A stretch of 37,709 nucleotides of DNA from JBNKHG01 sp050290225. Lineage in GTDB: Bacteria; Pseudomonadota; Gammaproteobacteria; Pseudomonadales; Cellvibrionaceae. The position numbers were made by a program, and so were the translations under genes. Positions 7,251-15,279 of the stretch are shown here, piece after piece; position 1 is the stretch's first letter, and every line of letters begins with the position of its first letter. The notes below the pieces were generated by a model that did not search any database, had not been told where the DNA came from, and saw nothing but the letters and a program-made list of their open reading frames with translations. Location of the stretch: NCBI GenBank assembly GCA_050290225.1, contig JBNKHG010000087.1, positions 1-37,709 on the forward strand, written 5' to 3'.

Positions 7251-9602
7251 TCAATCCCGCAGCAGGCGCACGTCATAAACACCCGCTGTTAATGAGTCTG
7301 GTGCTGCCTCAAAACGTACAGTCAGGGTATCGAGGCCATACAGTTCTGCCGGTATCGAATAGTCGACGTTAAAGAAAGCATCACCCCTGTCTCCCTTCAA
7401 TTCAACTTCCGCCAACCGTGTCCCATTCAACAGGATGTTGAACCGACGCCCTGAATCGTATCCGTAATAGGTAACGCGCAGGGTTTTGGCTTCCTGCTGC
7501 GGGTCTTTGAGCTGGTAGCTAAACCAACCCCGAGCCAGGCGCCAGTGGCGGCCTTTGTGGATGCCGGTATCGGTGTCCTTGCCGGCGAAGAAGTGGTCTG
7601 ACTCTGGCTGTTGCTCACCGGGTGCTACTTTGTCTATCGTCACTTTCTCCAGCGCCAGCCGGGCCTGGTCTGCCTGCGCCTGCAGGCGTTGGTGTTCCGC
7701 AAATTGTGCTGGTGTGGTTACCGGCCAGTAGAGCATGTAGCGGGACTCGTGCAGGCGGAAAAACGGAATCAGCTCAGTTACTGGCTTCCCTTCACTGTGC
7801 AGTGCAGCGGGTACGGACAATTGCAGTTTGTCGCCGGGCAGACGTTTGATCTGGTCGACGAAATTCCGTTGCTCACTGACAAAGGTGGGCGCGGTTTCCA
7901 GCGGGCACATGGCGCCCCAGGCAACGTGGCCCATGCGGCTGTCGTCGGCAAAAAAGTCGAGGTGCTCGTTGGCGAAGGGCTGGGTTTTGGCGGCCAGCAC
8001 GACAGGGCCGTATACCAGGGCGAAATAGTCAGAGCCATCCGGCATTTGTTCCAGTTCGGTGTGCATGGGCATCTCCAGGGTGATGCGGTCACCGTCGTGC
8101 CAGTGGCGGCGCAGAGTCAGGTAGCTGCCGGGTTGCGCGTGGTGTTTGACCCGCTTGCCGTTGATGCGAACGGTCAGTTTACCGGGTGCCACCCAGGCTG
8201 GGTAACGGAGGTGCAGAGTGGCTTTGGCGTTACCCTGGAAGGTCAGGGTGCTGCTGTCTTCGTCGGGTATGCGGTTTTCCTGCACCAGGGTCAGCCCTTT
8301 GTCCCGCCATTGCAGTTGAGAGGGGATGAACAGGTTGACGTACAGATCGTCGCCGCGATGGGCATAGATCAGCTCGCCGTATTTGCTGTGATTTTCGATG
8401 CCAGAACCCACGCAGCACCACATGCCGTCGTGCACCTGGGAGTAAACCCGGTAATGCTGCGGCCGGGCCGGGGTGAAATAGACCAGGCCACCGGTGTCCG
8501 GGTGTTGGGAGGAAAGAATGTGGTTGTACAAAGCGCGTTCGTAGTAGCGAATGTAGCGGGTTTGTGGATCCTGCTGGTAGAGCAGGTCGGTGAGCTTGAG
8601 CATGTTGTAGGTATTGCAGGTCTCAGGCCCTTCGATTTCCTCAACCATGGCGGTAAAGTCATCGCTGGGGTGAAAGTGCTCGCGCACGCTATTGCCGCCA
8701 ATGGCGATGCTGCGGTGCTCCACTACCTGACGCCAGAAAAATTCGGCGGCCTCCTGCCAGTGCTTGTCGTCGGCCAGGTCGCCCACGCGCTTATAGCCGA
8801 TGACTTTGGGTATTTGGGTGTTGGCATGCAGCCCGGTGAGGGCGTCTTGCTTGTGCAGCAGTGGATCGAGAATCTCCCGGTCTGACAGGCGCCGGGCAAT
8901 CTGCAAATATTCCGGATTGCCAGTGATGACCGACAGGTCGGCGTAGATTTCGTTAAGGCCGCCGTGTTCGCTGTACAGCAGTTGTTGCACCTGCTCGTCG
9001 GACAGCTTTGCGAGCAGTTTTGCGCCCCAGTCCCCCAGTTTGATCAGCAGGGTCAGTGCCTGCTGGCTGTCGGCGTACAGATAGGCATCGCGCAGGCCGG
9101 CGAATACCTTGTGAAGGTTGTACAGGGGTACCCACTTGTTGTTCAGGTTGAAGCGGCCCACATCAATATGGCCTTCGGCAACCTCCTGCCATAGCGCCAC
9201 TCCACCGGGAATGCCCGCGATATAACCCGTGCCGATCTTGTCTTGTGCGCGCTGCATGGCGTTGAGCATATAGTCCAACCGCGCCTTGGCTTCTTGGTTG
9301 CCGGTGGCGGCATAGGCGAGGCTGAGGGCACTCAGGTAATGGCCGCCGATGTGGCCGTCGAGGCCGGAGTTCTCCCAGTTGCCGTAACTGTCTGCCTTAC
9401 CGGGCAGGCCCGCCTCGCGCAGATAGGGTGCGAGCAGCCGGTCAGGGTCCATGGCCAGTATGTATTCCAGGTTCTTGTCCTGTGCCTGCTTGAAGGGGCT
9501 GTCCAGTAGGCGGATGTCGCTCAGGCCAAACTTCTCTACCGGCTCCGCCTGGGCTGTCAGGGCTAGCAGGCTGAAGCTCAGTGCGTAAAGGGATTTTCTC
9601 AT
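7251..9602 (-). CDS. Beta-L-arabinofuranosidase, GH127/GH146 type, secreted
   Basis: Predicted to release beta-L-arabinofuranose from plant cell-wall glycans or glycoproteins. The frame is open further upstream, but the ATG at 9602 follows GAGGAG by a normal spacing and starts a clean signal peptide (MRKSLYALSFSLLALTAQA, cleavage after residue 19), giving 783 residues. The (alpha/alpha)6 barrel shows GPETCN with Glu327 and Cys329, and MWCCVGSG with Cys396 and Cys397. By comparison with Bifidobacterium HypBA1, Cys396 is the nucleophile and the four residues bind zinc. Beta-sandwich domains follow, with an extra C-terminal one from about residue 645 (the stretch beginning SDHFFAGKDTDTG). It is divergent from the GH97 gene and shares its 317-base upstream region. 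GH127 and GH146 cannot be separated by eye. Confidence 0.9.
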   Translation of the reverse strand: MRKSLYALSFSLLALTAQAEPVEKFGLSDIRLLDSPFKQAQDKNLEYILAMDPDRLLAPYLREAGLPGKADSYGNWENSGLDGHIGGHYLSALSLAYAATGNQEAKARLDYMLNAMQRAQDKIGTGYIAGIPGGVALWQEVAEGHIDVGRFNLNNKWVPLYNLHKVFAGLRDAYLYADSQQALTLLIKLGDWGAKLLAKLSDEQVQQLLYSEHGGLNEIYADLSVITGNPEYLQIARRLSDREILDPLLHKQDALTGLHANTQIPKVIGYKRVGDLADDKHWQEAAEFFWRQVVEHRSIAIGGNSVREHFHPSDDFTAMVEEIEGPETCNTYNMLKLTDLLYQQDPQTRYIRYYERALYNHILSSQHPDTGGLVYFTPARPQHYRVYSQVHDGMWCCVGSGIENHSKYGELIYAHRGDDLYVNLFIPSQLQWRDKGLTLVQENRIPDEDSSTLTFQGNAKATLHLRYPAWVAPGKLTVRINGKRVKHHAQPGSYLTLRRHWHDGDRITLEMPMHTELEQMPDGSDYFALVYGPVVLAAKTQPFANEHLDFFADDSRMGHVAWGAMCPLETAPTFVSEQRNFVDQIKRLPGDKLQLSVPAALHSEGKPVTELIPFFRLHESRYMLYWPVTTPAQFAEHQRLQAQADQARLALEKVTIDKVAPGEQQPESDHFFAGKDTDTGIHKGRHWRLARGWFSYQLKDPQQEAKTLRVTYYGYDSGRRFNILLNGTRLAEVELKGDRGDAFFNVDYSIPAELYGLDTLTVRFEAAPDSLTAGVYDVRLLRD

Positions 9603-9919
9603 TGGGTTTTGCTCCTCAAGATTTGATTGTCCCAGCCCTGTAGGTGCTGCCTGTAATGCCATGTTTAAAGCGGCAGGCAAGTAGCCCGTGCAACACTTTT
9701 TTGTGCGCTTGCAGCGTATTGGTTGTGGTCGGGCGCTGTCTGGCGGGCGCTTGAAGTCGGGCTCTGGCGCATGTGAAAAAGGTCGCGGGATGTAGCCGGA
9801 TAGCGGGTTTGTTATGGCGCTTCCTGGTTGGACGAGGGTTGTGATCATATAGGTAATATAATAATATATAAGGTTAAAATTATGCAAAATTAATAACTAT
9901 TTATAAGTGAGATTGACCG
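9603..9919. promoter_or_regulatory. Divergent promoter region between GH127 and GH97
   Basis: 317 bases separating genes read away from each other. The part at 9845-9905 is strikingly AT-rich and holds TATAAT at 9857-9862 (+ strand) and, on the - strand, TTGCAT (9885-9880) followed 17-18 bases on by TATTAT, a fair promoter for GH127 with a long leader. A TGTGATCATATAG half resembles a CRP half-site without its partner. The bases nearest GH127 are GC-rich with no gene. Confidence 0.4.
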
Positions 9920-11863
9920 ATGAGACCCCAGTTACTTCTCCCCCTTTTGTTCCCTGCCGTGATAACGGCGTGTAATGTTAAGCCGGGGCCGGCTATGCAG
10001 CAGGATCTGCGAGTGCAAAGTCCGGACGGCCAGTTGAGTGTGGCTCTGGCCCTGACGGATGCCGGACAGCCCACTTATGAAGTAACGCGAGCAGGTCAGG
10101 TGGTGTTGGAATCGTCGCAACTGGGGTGGCGATTGGAAGGCAGTGACCTGAGCCGGGCTCTGGCGCTGGAATCTGTCTCTGCATCGGCGTCCATTCATGA
10201 CGAATACACGCTGGGTCACGGCAAGGTGAAGGAAGCCAGTTATCGGGCCAATGAGCGGGTATTTCACTTCACCAATGAAAAAGGGGAGCAGCTGGATATT
10301 ACGTTTCGTGTGTCCAATGATGGTGTCGCTTTCCAATATAGTTTACCGAACCAGCCTGCCGGCGTTGTGCGGGTGAAGGAAGAACTCACCAGTTTTGATT
10401 TTACTGATGACAGTCGCGCTTGGCTGCAGCCGATAGCGGTAGCGCAGCAGGGCTGGGGTAAGGTTAATCCGTCTTATGAAGAACACTACCAGATGGGTAT
10501 TCCGGTAGATGAGTCGTCGCCCTCGCCGGCCGGCTGGGTATTTCCGGCTCTATTTCATACCGCCGGTGGTTGGGTAGCCATTACCGAGGCCGGAATGGAT
10601 GGTCACTACCATGCGTCGCGCCTGCAGGCAGACTCGCCCGAGGGTGAATACCGTATGGGCTACCCGATGGCTGCAGAAGCTTTTACCGGTGGTGCGCTGC
10701 TGGCAGAAACCAGTGAGCCGCTGCATTCGCCCTGGCGTATTATTACGGTGGGTGATCTGCCGACCCTGGTGGATTCTACTCTGGGCACTGATTTGGCAGA
10801 TCCTGCGGTAGCGGAGATGCCTTGGGTTAAGCCGGGTGTGGCCAGTTGGAGCTGGGCATTGCTGAAAGATGACTCGGTTACCTACGATATCCAGAAGCAG
10901 TTTATCGACTACGCTGCGCAAATGGGTTGGGAATACACTCTGGTAGACGTTAACTGGGATCGCAATATTGGTTACGAAAAAATTGCCGAGCTGGCCGCCT
11001 ATGCGAAAGAGAAAAACGTTGGGCTGATACTGTGGTATAACTCATCTGGCGACTGGAATACTACCGAGTACTCTCCCAAGAGCGCACTGCTGACCCGCGA
11101 ACAGCGACGCACTGAGTTCGCGCGCCTGCAGGCCATGGGTATCGCCGGCGTCAAGGTGGATTTCTTTGCTGGCGACGGTCAGTCAATGATGGCCTACTAT
11201 CTGGACATCCTGAACGATGCGGCTGACTTCGAACTATTGGTCAATTTCCATGGCGCTACTCTGCCGCGTGGCTGGCACCGCACCTACCCCAACCTGATGA
11301 CAATGGAAGCGGTGCGTGGTTTTGAATACAGCACTTTCGAGCAGGAGACCGCGGACTTGGCGCCCTCGCATGTGGCCATGTTGCCTTTCACCCGCAACCT
11401 GTTCGATCCCATGGACTTCACGCCTACCGCCTTCTCGCCGATTCCTAATATCGAACGCCGCACTCGCGAAGGCTTCGAGTTGGCGCTGCCGGTGCTGATG
11501 TTGACCGGCATCCAGCACATAGCTGAGACCGCAGAGGGTATGGCCCAGGTGCCAGATTTCGTACGCGACTACCTGCGCGATATCCCGGTCACCTGGGATG
11601 AGAGCCGCCTGGTGGCAGGTTTTCCAGGCAATTATGTGGTGATTGCCCGACGCGCTGGCGACAGCTGGTACTTGTCGGGCGTTAACGGCGAGGCAGAAGA
11701 TCGGGAACTGACACTGGATTTGAGCTTTCTCGATGGGCGCGCCGGCCAGCTGATTGCCGACGGCAGTGCGGCCGGCGCCTGGGAGCGGGCACAGATAACT
11801 GCCGATGCCTCGGTGGCTGTGACTCTGCGTGCTAACGGTGGTCTGGTGATCAACTTCCCGTAG
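9920..11863 (+). CDS. GH97 glycosidase, retaining alpha-galactosidase type, lipoprotein (copy 1)
   Basis: Predicted alpha-galactosidase. The 647 residues start with a lipobox ITAC (Cys18). The N-terminal beta-super-sandwich (about 28-290) leads into the barrel with ASWSWALLKD, YTLVDVNWD, LWYNSSGDWN, KVDFF and NFHGATLPRGWHRTYPNL. Inverting GH97 enzymes such as SusB lack the Asp of K-[VIF]-D-F; here Asp414 is present, the nucleophile position of BtGal97b (Asp415). Glu469 in GFEY lies 55 residues on, the same spacing as BtGal97b Asp415-Glu470, and is the probable acid/base. It begins the second + strand run, divergent from GH127, and is closely similar along its whole length to the copy at 18204. 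The ribosome binding site is weak (GTGAG near 9907). Confidence 0.9.
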   Translation: MRPQLLLPLLFPAVITACNVKPGPAMQQDLRVQSPDGQLSVALALTDAGQPTYEVTRAGQVVLESSQLGWRLEGSDLSRALALESVSASASIHDEYTLGHGKVKEASYRANERVFHFTNEKGEQLDITFRVSNDGVAFQYSLPNQPAGVVRVKEELTSFDFTDDSRAWLQPIAVAQQGWGKVNPSYEEHYQMGIPVDESSPSPAGWVFPALFHTAGGWVAITEAGMDGHYHASRLQADSPEGEYRMGYPMAAEAFTGGALLAETSEPLHSPWRIITVGDLPTLVDSTLGTDLADPAVAEMPWVKPGVASWSWALLKDDSVTYDIQKQFIDYAAQMGWEYTLVDVNWDRNIGYEKIAELAAYAKEKNVGLILWYNSSGDWNTTEYSPKSALLTREQRRTEFARLQAMGIAGVKVDFFAGDGQSMMAYYLDILNDAADFELLVNFHGATLPRGWHRTYPNLMTMEAVRGFEYSTFEQETADLAPSHVAMLPFTRNLFDPMDFTPTAFSPIPNIERRTREGFELALPVLMLTGIQHIAETAEGMAQVPDFVRDYLRDIPVTWDESRLVAGFPGNYVVIARRAGDSWYLSGVNGEAEDRELTLDLSFLDGRAGQLIADGSAAGAWERAQITADASVAVTLRANGGLVINFP

Positions 11864-11903
11864 TCTCAGACTTAATCCACTTCACAATAAATAGAAATGC
11901 GAG

Positions 11904-11929
11904 CAAGCCATGGTGACAGCTATGGCTTG
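11904..11929 (+). terminator. Hairpin after GH97 copy 1
   Basis: CAAGCCAT (11904-11911) and ATGGCTTG (11922-11929) form an 8-bp stem with a 10-base loop, 41 bases past the stop codon. Only a short T-containing stretch follows (GGCGTTTGG), so termination may be partial and the next gene could still be co-transcribed. Confidence 0.35.
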
Positions 11930-12057
11930 GGCGTTTGGTCGGGCTAGAGGCGTAAAATTCGCGACAGTGTCTAATGTCGCATCGCCGCTATGCCGGGCGG
12001 AGGCAGTGCTGTGATATGACTGCGCCCGGTTGCCCGCGTTGGTTAAAGGATATTCTC

Positions 12058-14001
12058 ATGCGCAAAGTCAGCTCGACGAATTCTCTCCCCCGTAAAAGAA
12101 CCGCTATGCGTGGCGGTATGGCGCGGCTGTTTAGCCTTTTTCTGCTAGTGCTTGCCTACGGGCAAGCTGAGGCGGCGATAGAGTTAGGAAAAATTTTCTC
12201 CGACCACATGGTGTTGCAGCGGGAGCAGGCTGTTGCCATCTGGGGGAGTGCGGCAGCCAATGCCTCTATTAATGTCGCCTTTAACGGCCAGTCTTTTTCT
12301 ACCCAGGCGGATGACGAGGGACGCTGGCGGGTGACCATTCCCGCACAAAAGGCGGGTGGTCCCTTTGATATCGACGTATCGGGTGATGGTGAACGCACGA
12401 TCCGGGATGTGTATTTCGGCGACGTATGGCTGGCTGGTGGCCAGTCTAATATGGAGTGGAAGCTGGCCTGGCAAATCAATCATTCAGACGAGATCATCGC
12501 CTCTGCCGATTACCCCCTGATTCGTTTTTTTGAGGTGCCCAATGAAGTGGCTCCTCGCCCCCAGACTGACTTGAGTGGGGGTACCTGGAAACCCGCGTCG
12601 CCGGAGACCGCGCCAGATTTTTCCGCCGTGGCCTATCTTTTTGCCCAGCAGAATCACCTTGAGAAAGGGGTTGCCGTTGGCATTATCGACAGCAACTGGG
12701 GCGGCACCCCGGCAGAAAGTTGGGTTAGCCGGGAGTCATTGCAGCAGTTGCCTGTGTATCGCGAGAGAACCGAAGTGTTGTACCAGCCAGATATTGATTG
12801 GCAGCAACGGTTTGCCATCAATGAGAAACGGGGCGAGGACAAGAGTCGACGGCTTAACAGCAAGGAAGAGGTGCTCGCTGCAGGCGCTTATCGGTTTGAT
12901 TTCCCCACAGAGGGTTGGCACGAGCAAACTCTGCCCGCCGACTTCGAGCACCTGGTGTGGCTGCGCCGCGAGTTTACCCTTGACAAGGTACCTGCCAAGG
13001 CGGTACTGGAATTTGGTTCACTGTACGAGCGGGCGTTCCTTTGGGTTAATGAGCAACTGGTGACTGTCGAGGATTGGCAGGGCCGGGAAGCGCATTATGA
13101 AATACCCACGGCCATGCTGCGCAAGGGTAACAACCTGATTACCCTGAGGGTGGGCAACGGCTGGAGTAACCGGCCCCATGTGGGACGGGCCAACGAGATA
13201 CACTTGAGGTATGACGACCACAGCCTGGATCTGAGTAGCGGCTGGCTTTACAGCAATCAGGTCGAATCTCCGCTTCCCGAGTACATCAACTACCAGAACA
13301 GTCCCACGTTCCTGTACAACGGCATGATCCACCCGCTTCGCGGCTACGGTCTTCGCGGGGTGATCTGGTACCAGGGAGAGGCCAATGCGGGTGAGGCCAG
13401 CTTGTACCACGATTTGTTCAGTACATTGATTCGGGACTGGCGCCAGCAGTGGCAGCAGGAGTTTCCCTTTATCTTCGTGCAATTGGCCGCTTTCATGCCA
13501 CCGCAATTTCCGCAGCCAGACAGTAGCTGGGCGCGGTTGCGTGATATGCAGAGTCAAACCTTGAGCGTTCCCAATACCGGCATGGCCACGGCGATTGATA
13601 TCGGTGACGTGCATGACATCCACCCACGCAACAAGCAGGATGTCGCAAAACGGCTCTGGGGAGAGGCGAAGCGGTTAAGCTTTGGCGCTACGGCCCTCAG
13701 TCGCGGGCCGAGCTATCGTGCACATCAGGTCAAGGGTAGTCGCGTTCAGGTGTTCTTCGAGCACACAGGCGAGGGCTTGCATCTAAAAGAGGGCGACAGT
13801 GTAAAAGGTTTCGCGCTTGCCGGTGCGGATGGTGTTTACCACCCGGCGCAAGCTGAAATTCAAGGTGATGCCGTGGTGGTATGGAGCGATGAGGTGCCCA
13901 CCCCAGCGGCTCTGCAATACGCCTGGGCGGATTATCCACAGGTGAACCTGTACAACTCCGCTAACTTGCCGGCGCTGCCGTTTGCCATCGATGTGCGCTG
14001 A
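12058..14001 (+). CDS. CE20-like SGNH acetylesterase with inserted beta-domain
   Basis: Sialate-O-acetylesterase-like SGNH hydrolase, expected here to deacetylate a plant polysaccharide, plausibly xyloglucan. Visible motifs are GGQSNMEW with nucleophile Ser130, WGGTPAESW, GVIWYQGEAN and the catalytic DIHPRNK block with Asp520 and His522. The catalytic fold is interrupted at about residues 278-390 by a beta-sandwich (WLRREF, LEFGSLYERAFLWVNEQLV, NNLITLRVGNGW), the split layout described for the Xanthomonas xyloglucan acetylesterases founding family CE20. The start at 12058 follows AAAGGA (12045-12050); the product has a long basic n-region and a signal peptide ending AEA, and internal Met17 or Met21 are alternative starts. 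It lies between GH97 and GH27 with a 47-base gap to the latter. Confidence 0.85.
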   Translation: MRKVSSTNSLPRKRTAMRGGMARLFSLFLLVLAYGQAEAAIELGKIFSDHMVLQREQAVAIWGSAAANASINVAFNGQSFSTQADDEGRWRVTIPAQKAGGPFDIDVSGDGERTIRDVYFGDVWLAGGQSNMEWKLAWQINHSDEIIASADYPLIRFFEVPNEVAPRPQTDLSGGTWKPASPETAPDFSAVAYLFAQQNHLEKGVAVGIIDSNWGGTPAESWVSRESLQQLPVYRERTEVLYQPDIDWQQRFAINEKRGEDKSRRLNSKEEVLAAGAYRFDFPTEGWHEQTLPADFEHLVWLRREFTLDKVPAKAVLEFGSLYERAFLWVNEQLVTVEDWQGREAHYEIPTAMLRKGNNLITLRVGNGWSNRPHVGRANEIHLRYDDHSLDLSSGWLYSNQVESPLPEYINYQNSPTFLYNGMIHPLRGYGLRGVIWYQGEANAGEASLYHDLFSTLIRDWRQQWQQEFPFIFVQLAAFMPPQFPQPDSSWARLRDMQSQTLSVPNTGMATAIDIGDVHDIHPRNKQDVAKRLWGEAKRLSFGATALSRGPSYRAHQVKGSRVQVFFEHTGEGLHLKEGDSVKGFALAGADGVYHPAQAEIQGDAVVVWSDEVPTPAALQYAWADYPQVNLYNSANLPALPFAIDVR

Positions 14002-14048
14002 CAGGTTTGCAGACATTTTTCTATATAATGAATCGAGAGAGTACTTAC

Positions 14049-15263
14049 ATGTTTAAGCAACTGCTCACCACTTTTGGCCTGCTGGTAACCGTTGCTGTCG
14101 CCAGCACAAGCCAGGCCCAGAAGTTCGACCAATTGGCGAAAACCCCGCAGTTGGGTTGGAACAGCTGGAACACGTTTGGTTGTAACGTCAACGAACAAAT
14201 GATTCGCGACATGGCCGATGCCATGGTCAGCTCCGGTATGAAAGCCGCCGGCTATGAATACATCAATATTGATGACTGCTGGCACGGCGAGCGCGATGCC
14301 AATGGCAATATTCAGGCAAATAAAGAAACCTTTCCTTCCGGCATCAAAGCCCTGGCCGACTATGTACACAGCAAAGGCCTGAAACTGGGAATCTACTCGG
14401 ATGCGGGCAACACCACCTGTGGTGGTCGCCCCGGCAGTCGTGGGCACGAATACCAGGACGGGTTGACCTACGCGCGTTGGGGTATCGACTATGTGAAATA
14501 CGACTGGTGTGACACTGAGGATATCAATCCAAAATCAGCCTATGCCACCATGCGTGACGCGCTGCACAAGGCAGGGCGGCCGATTCTGTTCAGCATCTGC
14601 GAATGGGGCGATAACCAGCCTTGGGAGTGGGCGACCGATGTGGGTCACTCCTGGCGCACCACCGGCGATATTTACCCCTGCTGGAACTGCGAGCACAAGC
14701 ACGGCTCCTGGTCTTCCCTTGGCATTATGCCCATTCTTGACAAGCAAGTAGGCCTGCGCAAATACGCCGGCCCGGGCCATTGGAACGACATGGACATGAT
14801 GGAAGTGGGCAACGGCATGAATGAAGAAGAGGATCGTGCTCATTTCTCGCTCTGGGCGATCATGGCGTCACCGCTGATCGCCGGCAATGACCTGCGTACT
14901 ATGAGCGAGACCACCCGCAAAATTCTCACCCACAAAGACATGCTGGCCATTAATCAGGACAAGCTCGGCATTCAGGCAATGAAGTGGATTGATGAAGGCG
15001 ATGTGGAGGTCTACATCAAGCCTCTGGAACACGGCGACTATGCTGTCCTGTTTCTTAACCGTGGCGATCAGCGGGTGAAATACGGCTTTGACTGGGGGTT
15101 CCACTATATGACCGACGATATCAGTGGCCATTCTATCCACTTTGACAAGCAGCAGTTTACCTGGCGTGACATCTGGCGGGGTAACAAGGGCAGTACGGCA
15201 GAGAAACTGTCACTGACGATTCCGGCCCATGGTGTTCGGGTGCTGCGACTGTCGCCCAAGTGA
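14049..15263 (+). CDS. GH27 alpha-galactosidase, secreted
   Basis: Releases terminal alpha-1,6-galactose, typically from galactomannan or galacto-oligosaccharides. The 404-residue product has a signal peptide ending SQA before QKF. The barrel shows PQLGWNSWN at its start, INIDDCW, LGIYSDAGN, KYDWCD with nucleophile Asp152, RTTGDI with acid/base Asp207, and PGHWNDMDMM. A C-terminal beta-sandwich follows. The length equals that of the characterised Cellvibrio Aga27A enzymes as I recall it. Two upstream in-frame ATGs (14007, 14028) exist; 14049 is chosen because it begins the signal peptide cleanly and has GAGAG at a normal distance. Only 16 bases separate it from the next GH97, so the pair is surely co-transcribed. 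Confidence 0.95.
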   Translation: MFKQLLTTFGLLVTVAVASTSQAQKFDQLAKTPQLGWNSWNTFGCNVNEQMIRDMADAMVSSGMKAAGYEYINIDDCWHGERDANGNIQANKETFPSGIKALADYVHSKGLKLGIYSDAGNTTCGGRPGSRGHEYQDGLTYARWGIDYVKYDWCDTEDINPKSAYATMRDALHKAGRPILFSICEWGDNQPWEWATDVGHSWRTTGDIYPCWNCEHKHGSWSSLGIMPILDKQVGLRKYAGPGHWNDMDMMEVGNGMNEEEDRAHFSLWAIMASPLIAGNDLRTMSETTRKILTHKDMLAINQDKLGIQAMKWIDEGDVEVYIKPLEHGDYAVLFLNRGDQRVKYGFDWGFHYMTDDISGHSIHFDKQQFTWRDIWRGNKGSTAEKLSLTIPAHGVRVLRLSPK

Positions 15264-15279
15264 TATTTTGGGAGAAAGC

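Noticed and set aside
7611..8885. Long + strand open frame (424 residues) opposite the GH127 gene
   Set aside because: It is the shadow of a GC-rich coding strand: no ribosome binding site, valine/glycine-rich low-information product, while the opposite frame has catalytic motifs.
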